Shown here piece after piece: positions 35,192-44,640 of a DNA stretch of 64,000 nucleotides. Each line of letters opens with the position of its first letter. Position 1 is the stretch's first letter. The notes under the pieces are model-generated. The model worked only from the letters and a program-made list of their open reading frames with translations, was not told the DNA's origin and ran no database searches. Made by a program: the position numbers and the translations under genes. The DNA is from Altericroceibacterium spongiae. GTDB taxonomy: Bacteria; Pseudomonadota; Alphaproteobacteria; Sphingomonadales; Sphingomonadaceae. The stretch spans positions 310,001 to 374,000 of the forward strand of contig NZ_RAPF01000002.1 of NCBI RefSeq assembly GCF_003610805.1, given 5' to 3'.

Positions 35192-35402
35192 AAAAACCTC
35201 TTTTTTATCCGTTGCTTATATTGAACCAACGGGACGGGTGGTCATGTCGTTCCGAATTTTATCGCAGCTTATAAACAGGTCGCGGATCCTTCATTGATAA
35301 GATGGTTCTGATCGAAGGCTTCTATTTGGTGTGAAATAGATATTTCTGCTGTAGAATATTATTGTTGATCGGCAGGGCTCCGCGTTTGGGATGATGTGAA
35401 AG

Positions 35403-35621
35403 TTAATCTTCGGAATTCTTGTTGGATTTTTCTTTCCGGTTCTTTGTTTCCGGTAAAGGTTCATGCCCAATCACATCCTTGCGATCAGACGCTTCTTCTT
35501 CCTCTATCGCATCGGCGTCCGCGTCATCGGAATGATCCATCGCGGGTTGATTAACACGATATTGATCGCTGCTTGCGAGGCATCCCTTATTCGGTTTGCT
35601 GCTCTGGCCTTGCTGATTCAT
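35403..35621 (-). CDS. small hydrophilic acidic protein, unknown
   Basis: Seventy-two residues with no hydrophobic stretch, rich in Asp, Glu, Ser, Asn and Lys (DDADADAIEEEEASD in the middle), so probably disordered. A GGATGG ribosome binding site lies five bases before the ATG. Similar short hydrophilic proteins near stress genes are common, but I recognise no family. The regions on either side (35192-35402 and 35622-35842) show no other gene. Confidence 0.45.
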   Translation of the reverse strand: MNQQGQSSKPNKGCLASSDQYRVNQPAMDHSDDADADAIEEEEASDRKDVIGHEPLPETKNRKEKSNKNSED

Positions 35622-35842
35622 CCGCCATCCTTTCGCTTGAACTGCAGTGAAGTACTGTGATTGAATAATGCGTTGAAAGCAGATCCCGTTCCGGGAAGTG
35701 GGAATCGTGTGAAGATGCCACTTTGCTGTTTCTCAAGAGGGGGAGAGACCAAAATTTATCCCCTATTGTTGCCTGCACCCGATTCCCATTGGCACTGATC
35801 TGTGTCTATATGGGTGGTGTAACCTATCCACGGAGACACAAC

Positions 35843-36901
35843 ATGTCGTTGCTCGAAGCCCGCAAGACCTACAAACCCTTCGAATATCCGTGGGCCTATG
35901 AATATTGGAAGAAGCAGCAGCAGGTACACTGGCTTCCCGAAGAAGTGCCGCTTGGCGAAGATTGCCGCGACTGGGCACAAAACCTGGCTGATCATGAACG
36001 CAACCTGCTGACCCAAATCTTCCGCTTTTTTACACAGGCCGACGTTGAGGTGCAGGATTGCTATCACGAGAAGTATGGCCGGGTGTTCAAGCCGACTGAA
36101 GTGAAGATGATGCTGACGGCCTTTTCCAATATGGAAACAATCCATATTGCGGCCTACAGCCATTTGCTCGATACGATCGGCATGCCGGAAAGCGAATATG
36201 GTGCTTTCCTCGAATATGCCGAATTAAAGGATAAGCACGATTATCTGCAGCAGTTCGGTGTAGATTCTGACGAGGATATCGCACGTACGCTCGCCATGTT
36301 TGGCGGCTTCACAGAAGGTGTGCAGCTTTTCGCCAGCTTCGCCATGCTGATGAATTTCCCTCGCTATAATAAAATGAAGGGCATGGGCCAGATCGTCAGC
36401 TGGTCGGTCCGCGACGAGTCACTTCACTGCGAAGGCATAACCCATCTGTTCCACGCTTTCACCAAGGAACGGGACTGTCTGAGCAAATCGGTAAAAGAAG
36501 ATATCTATGACCAGTGTCACACTACGGTGCGGCTGGAAGATGCTTTTATCGATCTCGCATTTGAAATGGGGCCCGTACCCGGCATGACGGCGAAAGATAT
36601 CAAGCGCTATATTCGCTATATCGCGGACTGGCGCCTGAACCAGCTTGGACTGGAACCCATGTTCCTGATTGAAGATCACCCTCTGCCCTGGCTGACGCCG
36701 CTGCTGAATGGTGTTGAACATGCCAATTTCTTCGAAACGCGTGCCACCGAATATTCCAAGGCTGCTACGCGCGGTAACTGGAACGACGTGTGGGCAAGCT
36801 TCGATTCTCGCCGTAAGCTCAAAGCGAATGACGAAGAAGACAACAGTGAAGATCTGGGGCCGGGCCTGTTCGGCGATAAGGACGGCGTTGCAGCCGAATA
36901 G
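35843..36901 (+). CDS. nrdB: ribonucleoside-diphosphate reductase, beta subunit
   Basis: This 352-residue class I beta subunit carries the di-iron/tyrosyl radical cofactor for NrdA. Metal ligands lie in DHERNLL, METIHIAAY (Glu, His and the radical Tyr with HxxxY spacing as in E. coli Tyr122), GFTEG, and RDESLHCEG. The C-terminus (LGPGLFGD...) is the flexible tail that docks with NrdA. No ATP-cone is present. The GGAGA ribosome binding site before ATG 35843 fixes the start. A hairpin (36940-36971) follows the stop. nrdA lies 21 kb upstream. Confidence 0.96.
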   Translation: MSLLEARKTYKPFEYPWAYEYWKKQQQVHWLPEEVPLGEDCRDWAQNLADHERNLLTQIFRFFTQADVEVQDCYHEKYGRVFKPTEVKMMLTAFSNMETIHIAAYSHLLDTIGMPESEYGAFLEYAELKDKHDYLQQFGVDSDEDIARTLAMFGGFTEGVQLFASFAMLMNFPRYNKMKGMGQIVSWSVRDESLHCEGITHLFHAFTKERDCLSKSVKEDIYDQCHTTVRLEDAFIDLAFEMGPVPGMTAKDIKRYIRYIADWRLNQLGLEPMFLIEDHPLPWLTPLLNGVEHANFFETRATEYSKAATRGNWNDVWASFDSRRKLKANDEEDNSEDLGPGLFGDKDGVAAE

Positions 36902-36939
36902 CAAGGTGCTCTAATCCTTTTTTGGAAGAGGGTTTGAAA

Positions 36940-36971
36940 AGAAGGCGGCGGCTCGTCAGCCACCGCCTTCT
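36940..36971 (+). terminator. hairpin after nrdB
   Basis: AGAAGGCGG and CCGCCTTCT form the outer stem, with GGCT/AGCC continuing inward after a mismatch. No long T-run follows. The stretch 36972-37355 beyond it has a weak frame at 37117-37320 but no gene I can support. Confidence 0.6.
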
Positions 36972-37355
36972 AATCTGGGGAGGGCCGAACCGGGAGGGAG
37001 GAGCCGGCTCGTTCCTGGGGCGTCGGGCATAATACACACCCCGATCCAGTGATTGCGCAACATCTGCCAGCCTTTACCGTGATCGGCAGTTTGCAGGTTG
37101 CTGCAATTGGGCCCGGATGCAGCAAGATACGCAATCACCTCTGTTAAGGGACGTGGTCTCTATAGTTTCCAGACTGTGCGATCGGCTGGCGTTTTTTGGC
37201 GATAAGGTGAAAATAACCAGGCCATCAGCTACACGTTTAAGCGTGTATTATGGCTTGAAGCGCCAATCTGCCCTCCGATTTTTAAAAGAATTTCGGAACG
37301 GTAATCTGCAGGTTGCGTAGATTGATTGGGTCTTGTTTCGCAACAGGAGATTTTC

Positions 37356-37598
37356 ATGGAAGAACCGATCAAGGAAGATACGCCGGATTCGAAATCCAAT
37401 GCAAAATGGTTGTGGCTCGCATTGATTGTCTTGCTCGGTATTCTGGTGATCGTGTGGCTTGCTAATCCAACCTCGCAAGTGGAAGAAGTGACGCCGGATA
37501 ATGCGGCTGTTGCAACCGACGAAACGCCCATGCAGGAGAGCGTTGCGCCGACAACGGAAAATAGCGCAGCACCTGCTGAGGAAACGCAGGCACAGTAA
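37356..37598 (+). CDS. small single-pass membrane protein, unknown
   Basis: Eighty residues: a charged N-terminus (MEEPIKEDTPDSKSNAK), one transmembrane helix (WLWLALIVLLGILVIVWLA) and a Pro/Thr/Glu/Ala-rich tail with no defined fold. An ACAGGAG ribosome binding site precedes the ATG at 37356. No family recognised. Confidence 0.65.
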   Translation: MEEPIKEDTPDSKSNAKWLWLALIVLLGILVIVWLANPTSQVEEVTPDNAAVATDETPMQESVAPTTENSAAPAEETQAQ

Positions 37599-37637
37599 GC
37601 GATCTGGCGCTGAAAGATGGGGATCAGCTGAAGCGGG

Positions 37638-38078
37638 TCAACTGTTTTCAGGCGAAGGTAACATTCCCATAGCATCGGCAAAGCTGTAGGTGTCCAGCAT
37701 CATGAAAACGCTGGACGCCAGCCCCCTGTCTTTTTCGACATTCCAAATCTGGATTTTGGGGCTTTCATATCTGCGCAATGTCTGGAGGTTGCGCCAGCTA
37801 GAGTGGCCGTACCATACCACACTGCTTTGCCCTACGATGATATTACGTGTGTGCATTTCGATCATTTCCCACTTTTCTGCCATCTTGGCGAAGTAATGGA
37901 AAATGCCAGCCTTCCCATAATAGGGCCCCGCCGTTGATACATGAGGTAAGCTGGTGTCCACAACCGAATGTAATTCGATTTCTGGCGTAACCAGAGCCAT
38001 AAAACGGTCCGGTGTGCGCCCGCCACTTTCACCCCATGCCTCGTAAGCGGCCTGAAGCTTAGCCGCAAAATTCTTCAT
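37638..38078 (-). CDS. NTF2-like (SnoaL-type) protein
   Basis: Encodes 146 residues with the NTF2-like fold: an N-terminal helix pair (FAAKLQAAYEAWG), then PEIELHSVVD, a GKAGIFHYFAKMAEKWEM helix and strand pairs. It belongs to the broad SnoaL-like group and no substrate can be named. It lies between a small membrane protein and argB on the opposite strand; the 200 bases upstream of its start hold the argB promoter region. Confidence 0.72.
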   Translation of the reverse strand: MKNFAAKLQAAYEAWGESGGRTPDRFMALVTPEIELHSVVDTSLPHVSTAGPYYGKAGIFHYFAKMAEKWEMIEMHTRNIIVGQSSVVWYGHSSWRNLQTLRRYESPKIQIWNVEKDRGLASSVFMMLDTYSFADAMGMLPSPENS

Positions 38079-38290
38079 TTACAGAATTCCCGAAAGGCTC
38101 TCGTCAATTTATGTAGCTTAATACATCATCTGTGCAATTGTTCGACAGGAAAATCAATTATTGTGATTTGAATCTGATTGACCGCAAAGGGCGCTTGAAA
38201 GAGCGGAGTTGTCACATTTCGATATTTTGCATTTGCACCAAAAAAGCCGATAAGGCACGCGATCCTGACGTGTAACGGAGTGACTAGTTG

Positions 38291-39190
38291 ATGAGCATAG
38301 GCGAGAACAGGGCAATGCTGACCAAGGCGGAGACACTGATCGAGGCATTACCCTATTTTCAGCGATATGCTGGCCGCACTTTTGTCGTGAAGTATGGTGG
38401 TCATGCCATGGGCGATCCGGAAGCAGCCAAGGATTTCGCAGAAGATATCGTCTTGTTGAAAGCAGTCGGCATCAATCCTGTGGTGGTTCATGGTGGAGGG
38501 CCCCAAATTGGCGCCATGCTCAAGAAACTGGGTGTGGAAAGCCGGTTCGTTGATGGTCTTCGTGTTACGGATAAAGCGACGGCTGAGGTGGCCGAAATGG
38601 TTCTTTCCGGTGCGATCAATAAGGAACTGGTCGGCTGGATTATGGGTGCAGGTGGCAAAGCGCTTGGTATTTCGGGCAAGGATGGCGGGTTGGTCACGGC
38701 CACCAAGGTGCAGCGCACCACGCGTGATCCGGATAGCAATATTGAACAAGCGGTGGATCTAGGTTTCGTTGGTGAGCCAGCGCATGTTGATACGACCATA
38801 CTCAATACCGCCGTCAATGCCGGGATGATTCCAATCGTGGCACCGATCGGGGCCGGTGAAGATGGCCATACTTACAATATTAATGCCGACACTATGGCTG
38901 GCGCCATTGCTGCAGCGCTCGGTGCGGCAAGGCTTTTCCTGCTAACCGATGTGCCCGGTGTGCTCGATAAACAGAAACAATTGCTCACCGATCTGACACC
39001 TGCGGATATTGCGGCTTTGAAGCAGGACGGGACTATTAGCGGCGGGATGATTCCTAAACTGGAAACCTGCGTCTCGGCTGTCGAAGCGGGCTGTGATGCA
39101 GCAGTCGTGCTGGATGGCCGCGTTCCGCATGCCATGTTGCTCGAATTCTTTACCTCGCGTGGGGCGGGGACTTTGGTGAAGGCTGGCTGA
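38291..39190 (+). CDS. argB: acetylglutamate kinase
   Basis: A 299-residue kinase that phosphorylates N-acetylglutamate, the second step of arginine synthesis. Family motifs: [11 protein letters not shown] at the start, [23 protein letters not shown] and [12 protein letters not shown] near the end. The ATG at 38291 is preferred; a TTG one codon upstream is in frame. The stop overlaps the start of a lipoprotein gene by one base (TGATG), the beginning of a tight gene string to marC. Confidence 0.96.
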   Translation: MSIGENRAMLTKAETLIEALPYFQRYAGRTFVVKYGGHAMGDPEAAKDFAEDIVLLKAVGINPVVVHGGGPQIGAMLKKLGVESRFVDGLRVTDKATAEVAEMVLSGAINKELVGWIMGAGGKALGISGKDGGLVTATKVQRTTRDPDSNIEQAVDLGFVGEPAHVDTTILNTAVNAGMIPIVAPIGAGEDGHTYNINADTMAGAIAAALGAARLFLLTDVPGVLDKQKQLLTDLTPADIAALKQDGTISGGMIPKLETCVSAVEAGCDAAVVLDGRVPHAMLLEFFTSRGAGTLVKAG

Positions 39191-39717
39191 TGCGACATTT
39201 ATATCTCGCCCCTCTGCTCCTGCTGGCTTTTTCGGCCTGTGGATCCGACGAGTCGTCGGCACCCCCGGAAGAACAGGAAAGCGCTCCCTCCGGGTCTGTA
39301 CCGGCACCGGCCTCGGTGAAGAACGAGGTAAACGATAGTGGTGATACCGATATTCTGTCTAGTGATGCGCTGCAGGAGCGCGATAATCCCCGCCGAGTTC
39401 TGGCCTATGTCAAAGCTGCAATTGATGCGCATCGTCTGGCCGATGCGGCACTTGCCTGGCGATCGGAAGCGGAAATGACCGGAGCCACGCTGACAGAACA
39501 GTTGGGTGACTATCCCGATATGGAGCTCGATTATGGCGAAGGGGAAGAAGAGGGTGCTGCCGGAACACTGTATTATCAGGTGCCGGTAACATTGACAGCC
39601 GATGAGGGAAGCGTGAATCGTAAAGGCATCATTACGCTCAGCCGTGTCAATGACGTTCCCGGTGCTAGTGAAGAACAGCTCGCCTGGCGAGTGCGCGATC
39701 TTCACTTCGATCAATGA
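39190..39717 (+). CDS. putative lipoprotein, unknown
   Basis: A 175-residue protein with a lipoprotein signal (LLLLAFSAC, lipobox FSAC) followed by an acidic, Pro/Ser-rich linker and a mature domain of about 110 residues with alternating strands (TLYYQVPVTLTADEG). Its start overlaps the argB stop, implying translational coupling. No family recognised. Confidence 0.75.
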   Translation: MRHLYLAPLLLLAFSACGSDESSAPPEEQESAPSGSVPAPASVKNEVNDSGDTDILSSDALQERDNPRRVLAYVKAAIDAHRLADAALAWRSEAEMTGATLTEQLGDYPDMELDYGEGEEEGAAGTLYYQVPVTLTADEGSVNRKGIITLSRVNDVPGASEEQLAWRVRDLHFDQ

Positions 39718-39788
39718 TCTGTATTGCGCTGTTGATACACCACCCCGTGTCGGTTAGTTCACCGCTGGACTAAGGAAAGGCCATAGCA

Positions 39789-40085
39789 GTGTTATTGCTC
39801 ACGCTCTCTCAGATTATCAGCTACCTGATTAACATTATCATCATTCTGGTGATCGTTCAGTTCGTTCTCAGCCTGCTGATTTCGTTCAACGTCGTCAATA
39901 CACGCAACGATTTCGTTGTGGCGATCTGGCGAGCGGTGAATGCGCTGCTTGATCCTATGTTAAGGCCGATCCGCCGGATCATGCCGGACACTGGCGCGAT
40001 CGATTTCTCGCCTCTGATTCTGATAATCGGCCTGAACATCCTGAATATTATTCTGCAAAACTTGGCTTACGGGAGTATCGCATGA
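39789..40085 (+). CDS. YggT-family membrane protein
   Basis: Ninety-eight residues with two hydrophobic blocks flanking [16 protein letters not shown], the YggT signature. YggT proteins are small inner-membrane proteins of uncertain function, linked to osmotic shock and cell-shape phenotypes. The start is a GTG preceded by AAGGAAAGG. The stop overlaps the folD start (ATGA). Confidence 0.92.
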   Translation: MLLLTLSQIISYLINIIIILVIVQFVLSLLISFNVVNTRNDFVVAIWRAVNALLDPMLRPIRRIMPDTGAIDFSPLILIIGLNILNIILQNLAYGSIA

Positions 40086-40978
40086 GTGCTGACGTCATTG
40101 ACGGGAAGGCATTTGCCGCAAATCTGCGGGAAAAAGTAGGCGGCTTCGCTGCTGAATTTGAAAAGGCAGTTGGCCGCAAAGCGGGTCTTGCCGTGGTTTT
40201 GGTAGGCGAAGATCCGGCAAGCCAGGTTTATGTTCGCAGCAAGGGTAAGGCGACTATCGCTGCCGGCATGAACTCTTATGAGCATCGGCTGGATGACACT
40301 GCCAGTGAAGAAGAGCTTCTTAACCTTGTCGAAAAGCTCAACAGTGATCCAAATGTCGATGGCATTCTGGTACAGCTTCCATTGCCCGATCATCTTGACG
40401 AACAAAACGTTATTGCGACCATTGACCCTGACAAGGATGTCGATGGTTTTCATATTATCAATGCTGGCCGTCTGGCGGTCGGGCAGGATGGATTCGTCCC
40501 CTGCACGCCGCTTGGCTGTCTGATGCTGTTGCAGGACAGGCTGGGTGAGGATCTCTCCGGTCTTAATGCTGTTGTGATTGGACGATCCAACATTGTTGGC
40601 AAACCAATGGCCCAGTTGCTGACTGCTGCCAATGCAACGGTGACAATCGCCCATAGCCGTACGAAGGATTTGCCTGAGGTTGTCAGGCGGGCCGATATTG
40701 TGGTGGCCGCTGTCGGTCGTTCGGAAATGGTCAAGGGTGACTGGATCAAGCCGGGTGCGACAGTGATCGATGTGGGTATAAATCGTGTTCCGGCGGCTGA
40801 AGAAGGCAAGACACGGCTGGTCGGGGATGTAGACTATACCGGTGCCAGCGAAGTGGCAGGTGCCATTACGCCCGTGCCGGGTGGTGTTGGCCCGATGACC
40901 ATTGCTGTGCTGCTTCGCAATACAATGGTTTCGGCTTATCGGCGTGAAAACCTTACTCTGGACAAAGGAGCATTGTGA
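40082..40978 (+). CDS. folD: methylenetetrahydrofolate dehydrogenase / cyclohydrolase
   Basis: A 298-residue bifunctional enzyme interconverting 5,10-methylene- and 10-formyl-tetrahydrofolate using NADP. Visible motifs are [14 protein letters not shown] with the catalytic Lys, [31 protein letters not shown] (dinucleotide site) and the C-terminal [12 protein letters not shown]. It overlaps YggT at the 5' end and the next lipoprotein at the 3' end. Confidence 0.96.
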   Translation: MSADVIDGKAFAANLREKVGGFAAEFEKAVGRKAGLAVVLVGEDPASQVYVRSKGKATIAAGMNSYEHRLDDTASEEELLNLVEKLNSDPNVDGILVQLPLPDHLDEQNVIATIDPDKDVDGFHIINAGRLAVGQDGFVPCTPLGCLMLLQDRLGEDLSGLNAVVIGRSNIVGKPMAQLLTAANATVTIAHSRTKDLPEVVRRADIVVAAVGRSEMVKGDWIKPGATVIDVGINRVPAAEEGKTRLVGDVDYTGASEVAGAITPVPGGVGPMTIAVLLRNTMVSAYRRENLTLDKGAL

Positions 40979-41670
40979 TCCGTCGCGGAGTTGCCTTCCT
41001 GGCGCTCGGCTTTGCGCTGAGCGCCTGTGCGGGCGGTCCGCGCAATGGCAGAGGGGCACTCGAACGGGTGGCTCATCCCAGCGATGTTCTGGCACAGGAT
41101 CTGGCCTTTGCCCGCCTCGCGCGGGAAGAAGGGCAAAGGAAGGCTTATAAGAAATATGCCGCATCCGGTGCCATTATGGTCGGCACCAAAGGGCTGGTAT
41201 CCGTTGAAGGCGCTTTCCCGACAGAAAACAATCTGTCTCAGGTCGATCAGTGGGTACCGCAAAAAGTATGGTCGAGTTGCGACGGCTCTTTGTCCGTTAC
41301 CTATGGAGCGATCGCCAAGGCCGGTGGTGGAGCCGAGGGCCAATATGCGACTGTCTGGCATCGCCGCAACCGTGGGGATTATGAATGGGTATTCCATATG
41401 GAACGGCTCGACGGGCAAGCCCCTGCAGCACCCGAATTTATCGCCGCGAAGGTTGCTGATTGCGATGCGCCGGATCGATCTGCCGTTCAGGCTGAAAGGA
41501 ATCGGGAGGCCACAATATCTCAGGAAAGCCAATCTGAAGGGGGAGGGTTATCGGCAGATCGCAGCCTGTCCTATCACTACGCGCCGCAGGCGGAAGGCAC
41601 GGTTTTGCGGGTTATGGCCAAACGGGATGGTCAGCCTAGAAATGTCCTGACGCTGGCAAGCACGAGGTGA
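40975..41670 (+). CDS. putative lipoprotein, unknown
   Basis: Encodes 231 residues from a GTG overlapping the folD stop (GTGA). The signal ends in a lipobox (LSACAGG). The mature part has an NTF2/DUF4440-like appearance ([20 protein letters not shown], then strands with [16 protein letters not shown]), suggesting a small soluble domain anchored in a membrane. Function unknown. Confidence 0.72.
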   Translation: MIRRGVAFLALGFALSACAGGPRNGRGALERVAHPSDVLAQDLAFARLAREEGQRKAYKKYAASGAIMVGTKGLVSVEGAFPTENNLSQVDQWVPQKVWSSCDGSLSVTYGAIAKAGGGAEGQYATVWHRRNRGDYEWVFHMERLDGQAPAAPEFIAAKVADCDAPDRSAVQAERNREATISQESQSEGGGLSADRSLSYHYAPQAEGTVLRVMAKRDGQPRNVLTLASTR

Positions 41671-41676
41671 CGCTGC

Positions 41677-42300
41677 ATGCTTGAACTGTTCCTTTCTGCA
41701 TTTGTCACACTTTTTGTGATTATCGATCCACCCGGATGTGCCCCTATCTATGCCGGATTGACAGCCAATGCCCCAGGCAGCCACCGGCGTTCAATGGCTA
41801 TTCGGGCCACGCTGATTGCCGGAATTATTTTACTGGGCTTCGCTTTTTTCGGGCAGCCATTATTGAATGCGTTGCATATTGAACTTGATGCTTTCCGCAT
41901 TGCCGGCGGCATTATGCTGTTCGTGATCGCGTTGGAAATGGTGTTCGAAAAGCGCACGCAAAGGCGTGAAGAACGGGCAGAAAGGGTTATGGCAACCCCT
42001 GAGATCGAGGACGTGTCCGTCTTCCCCATGGCCATGCCGATGCTGGCCGGGCCGGGGGCTATTGCTTCCATCATGTTGCTGATGAGCAAGGCGCCCACCT
42101 TGTCACACATGGCGGTTGTGCTCGCTGCTTTGATTTCTGTGCTGGTTCTGACATTGCTGGCTTTGCTTGCTGCCACGCCTTTGATGCGACTTTTCGGCGA
42201 TCAGGTTGAAGCGGTGATTACACGTCTTTTAGGCGTGCTGCTGGCGGCGCTTGCTTCCCAATATGTTATTGATGGTGTGCGCGGTTCTTTCATGCTGTGA
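41677..42300 (+). CDS. marC: MarC-family membrane protein
   Basis: Encodes 207 residues with six membrane helices. The MarC family pattern is seen in IIDPPGCAPIYAGL, LDAFRIAGGIMLFVIALEM and AMPMLAGPGAIASIM. MarC proteins were once linked to antibiotic resistance but have no established transport substrate. It is seven bases after the lipoprotein stop and ends the plus-strand gene string begun at argB. Confidence 0.9.
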   Translation: MLELFLSAFVTLFVIIDPPGCAPIYAGLTANAPGSHRRSMAIRATLIAGIILLGFAFFGQPLLNALHIELDAFRIAGGIMLFVIALEMVFEKRTQRREERAERVMATPEIEDVSVFPMAMPMLAGPGAIASIMLLMSKAPTLSHMAVVLAALISVLVLTLLALLAATPLMRLFGDQVEAVITRLLGVLLAALASQYVIDGVRGSFML

Positions 42301-42309
42301 AGCGGGCGG

Positions 42310-42924
42310 TTATTGTAAAGTTGCGCGTCCTTCATCGGGATTTCCGCGCGCAAAAAACTGCATCAGCTGAACCAGCAATTCGCAGCGCGAGCGCAGGTCG
42401 GGAGCTTCCAGCAATGCCTGTTTGGCGGCTGCGTCGAAAGGCGCGATCTGGCTGATGCCATTGACCAGAGCTACATCATCGAGCTGGGAAACCGATTCCC
42501 AGTCGACGCTGTATCCCTGACGCTCGGCAAAATTCTGCGCTTCCCTTTCGATGCTTGCCCGTTCGATAGAACTGAGCGCTTCGTCAGCAGGTTCTTCGAT
42601 CAGCTCGCCTTCAACCTGTCGGAATGCTGTGCTGACGGTAAGCTCGCGGATCAAGCGGAAGCGCGTGACCCCTTCGAGAACGATATTATAGCGTCCGTCT
42701 TCCAGCGCTTCGACATCGTCGATCCGCCCGATACAACCGATAGAGAACAGCTCGGCACGTTCCCCCGGTGCACGGGGCTGGATCATGGCAATCTTACGAT
42801 CCCGGGCCAGTGCATCGCCGACAAGAGCGCGATAGCGCGGCTCGAAGATATGCAGAGGCAATTGTAGCCCCGGAAACATAACCACTCCGCTTAGCGGAAA
42901 GATTGAAAGCCGTGCAGTATTCAT
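42310..42924 (-). CDS. Lon substrate-binding-domain protein
   Basis: A 204-residue protein consisting of the N-terminal LON domain only, without ATPase or protease parts. Landmarks are LSIFPLSGVVMFPGLQLPLHIFEPRY, IGCIGRIDDVEALEDGRYNIVLEGV and FRLIRE. Such proteins often sit next to thioredoxin-like genes in Alphaproteobacteria, as here. Its start overlaps the stop of the upstream gene (TAATG), so both are co-translated. A role in protein quality control is inferred. Confidence 0.92.
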   Translation of the reverse strand: MNTARLSIFPLSGVVMFPGLQLPLHIFEPRYRALVGDALARDRKIAMIQPRAPGERAELFSIGCIGRIDDVEALEDGRYNIVLEGVTRFRLIRELTVSTAFRQVEGELIEEPADEALSSIERASIEREAQNFAERQGYSVDWESVSQLDDVALVNGISQIAPFDAAAKQALLEAPDLRSRCELLVQLMQFFARGNPDEGRATLQ

Positions 42925-43856
42925 TATCCGAAAAGGATCAGAGAGAGCTTGCGGCGCTTTTCCGACACCCAGGGGTCTTCCAGTCCGACCGCTTCGAATA
43001 TCTGCAGTAACTTGGCTTTGGCGGCGCCTTCGTCCCATTCGGGGTCGCTTTGCACCATACGCAGCAATGTGTCGGCGGCGTCATCGCGATCACCGGCAGC
43101 AAAAGCAGCCTGAGCAAAATCGAATTGAGCTTGCATGTCGGCGGGCTTTTCGGCGGCCGCGGCGCGCAAAGCCTGTAATTCACTATCGTCAACGTCGCTT
43201 TCAGCCAGCTCCAGAGCGCTGCCTGCCTGAGCAACGACCGGATCCGCTTTCAATTCGTCAGACAGGGCGTCAAAAGTGGCCTGGGCTTCGTCTTTATGCC
43301 CGGCGGCGAGCAGAGCGCGAACCAGCCCGGAATGCACGGAAGGATTGTCTGGAGCCATCTGGGCAATCTGTGTGAAAGCAGCCGCAGCGCGTTCGGGATC
43401 ACCATCAGCCATCAGCTTTTCACCCATGGCAACGAGTTGATCGAGATCGGGCGCCTGCTGTCCGTCATTGCCCTGCTGATCGGCGGCCCCCGTCTGAACA
43501 GGCAGCTTTTCGAGAATCTGGTCGATCATTTGCTTCAATTGCGCTTCCGTGCGCGCTTGTGTCAGATCGGCCACTGGTTGCCCCTGGAACAGAGCATAAA
43601 CGGTTGGGATAGAGCGAACCTGAAACTGTGAAGCGATGAACTGTTCTTCATCAACATTCAGTTTTGCCAGTATCACGCCCTTATCGGCATAATCTGCAGC
43701 GACCTTTTCCAGCGTTGGTGCCAGAGCTTTACATGGGCCGCACCATTCTGCCCAGAAGTCGAGAATGACCAGTTTTGTCTGCGAAGGTTCGACAACCTCC
43801 TTGCGAAACCGCTCGACAGCCTTTTGTTCGTCGATGCTGAGGCCCATGCTCGCCAA
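42924..43856 (-). CDS. thioredoxin-TPR protein (YbbN/CnoX-like)
   Basis: Encodes 310 residues: a thioredoxin domain with active site WAEWCGPCK (both Cys present) in residues 1-115, then a helical tetratricopeptide-like region as in YbbN/CnoX, a redox-linked holdase. The start is placed at a TTG (43856) because an AGGAG lies seven bases upstream; the ATG three codons on (43847) is an alternative. The Lon-domain gene overlaps its stop. Confidence 0.9.
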   Translation of the reverse strand: MASMGLSIDEQKAVERFRKEVVEPSQTKLVILDFWAEWCGPCKALAPTLEKVAADYADKGVILAKLNVDEEQFIASQFQVRSIPTVYALFQGQPVADLTQARTEAQLKQMIDQILEKLPVQTGAADQQGNDGQQAPDLDQLVAMGEKLMADGDPERAAAAFTQIAQMAPDNPSVHSGLVRALLAAGHKDEAQATFDALSDELKADPVVAQAGSALELAESDVDDSELQALRAAAAEKPADMQAQFDFAQAAFAAGDRDDAADTLLRMVQSDPEWDEGAAKAKLLQIFEAVGLEDPWVSEKRRKLSLILFG

Positions 43857-44028
43857 GGTGATGCTCCTGTTGCGTAAGAATCCGTGGCGCCAATGTGGGC
43901 TTTTTAGCGCATTTGTGAAGGGCGGAAAGAAAATGTGCTGCGAATGCAATTTTCCTCTTGTCGGACTCACAAGCCGTTGCTAGAGGCCCGTCCACCCCAC
44001 CGGGATATGCTCCCGGAAACGCCAGTGA

Positions 44029-44103
44029 GCGGGCGTAGCTCAGGGGTAGAGCACAACCTTGCCAAGGTTGGGGTCGAGGGTTCGAATCCCTTCGCCCGCT
44101 CCA
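44029..44103 (+). tRNA. tRNA-Gly (anticodon GCC), CCA encoded; likely attB of the element
   Basis: The acceptor GCGGGCG (44029-44035) pairs with CGCCCGC (44093-44099), followed by U and an encoded CCA. The D arm (GCTC..GAGC), anticodon stem-loop with GCC, and T arm (GGGTTCGAATCCC) are all standard. The sequence becomes GC-rich ICE-type DNA immediately afterwards. The 3' end of tRNA-Gly genes is a known integration target (for example ICEclc). Confidence 0.97.
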
Positions 44104-44152
44104 GTTTTTCAAAGAAAACCAGCGAATTAGTGCTACGGCGCACGCTCTTTCG

Positions 44153-44201
44153 CTGGAGACAAAGCCCGCTGCGAAGGCTGTTGTCTCCACATTGTCTCCA
44201 G
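44153..44201. repeat. candidate recombinase arm-type repeats near the tRNA
   Basis: CTGGAGACAA (44153-44162) is the exact inverse of TTGTCTCCAG (44192-44201), and a third copy, TTGTCTCC, lies at 44181-44188 in tandem with the latter (11-bp period). The position 50-100 bases inside the tRNA end suits integrase or excisionase binding sites. Confidence 0.5.
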
Positions 44202-44363
44202 AAAATCGGCAAAATCGGGTTGGTTCTGGCGTCGAATAGCGAAGATTGCGACGGCGTCGCCCTTTGGGCCGGGCTTTCGGTTTGCACCGGAGCCAGGCGT
44301 TGCCCGTCTCCGCCATCCGGCTTCAATCCCTGACGCGGGTGCGGCGCATTCACGCCGATCCGT

Positions 44364-44383
44364 AAATCCGTGTCCACGGATTT
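44364..44383. promoter_or_regulatory. 20-bp perfect palindrome upstream of parB
   Basis: AAATCCGTG and CACGGATTT flank a two-base centre. It is 258 bases upstream of parB. A ParB/KorB-type operator or centromere-like site is possible. Confidence 0.5.
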
Positions 44384-44640
44384 GTGTCTTTCCGTAGTTG
44401 CGGAGATCGAGCCAGGGCATTCGCCGTCCCGATCGCGCCTGTTTGTGACTCTCTCCGTCGATGGGGTGGGCGACGCTTCCCTTTAGGCCCGCCGCGCCGG
44501 GGCGCAACGCGCGTGGCCGCGCTTACCTTCTCTGCGTTTCGGTCCTTACGGATGCGCCCCGGCTCTGCCGGCGGGCCTGCCGGTCGCTCCTTCGCCGCCC
44601 ACCCCATTCCGGGGTGAGTGTGTGTTGAAGGAGAAGTGTG

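Larger units (their letters stand above)
44104..44640. mobile_element. left end region of the integrated element, no gene
   Basis: 537 bases without a supported gene. Contents: an inverted/direct repeat cluster built on TTGTCTCC at 44153-44201, a 20-bp palindrome at 44364-44383, and the ribosome binding site of parB. No integrase is seen here, so the integrase gene should lie at the opposite end. Confidence 0.55.

Noticed and set aside
35723-35842. In-frame upstream extension of nrdB
   Set aside because: The ribosome binding site and family N-terminus place the start at 35843; the upstream part has no similarity.
35790-35842. Possible NrdR box upstream of nrdB
   Set aside because: Only one half of the motif is matched; the palindrome is not completed.
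37117-37320. 67-codon frame between nrdB and the small membrane protein
   Set aside because: Weak start region and no recognisable domain; not supported beyond being open.
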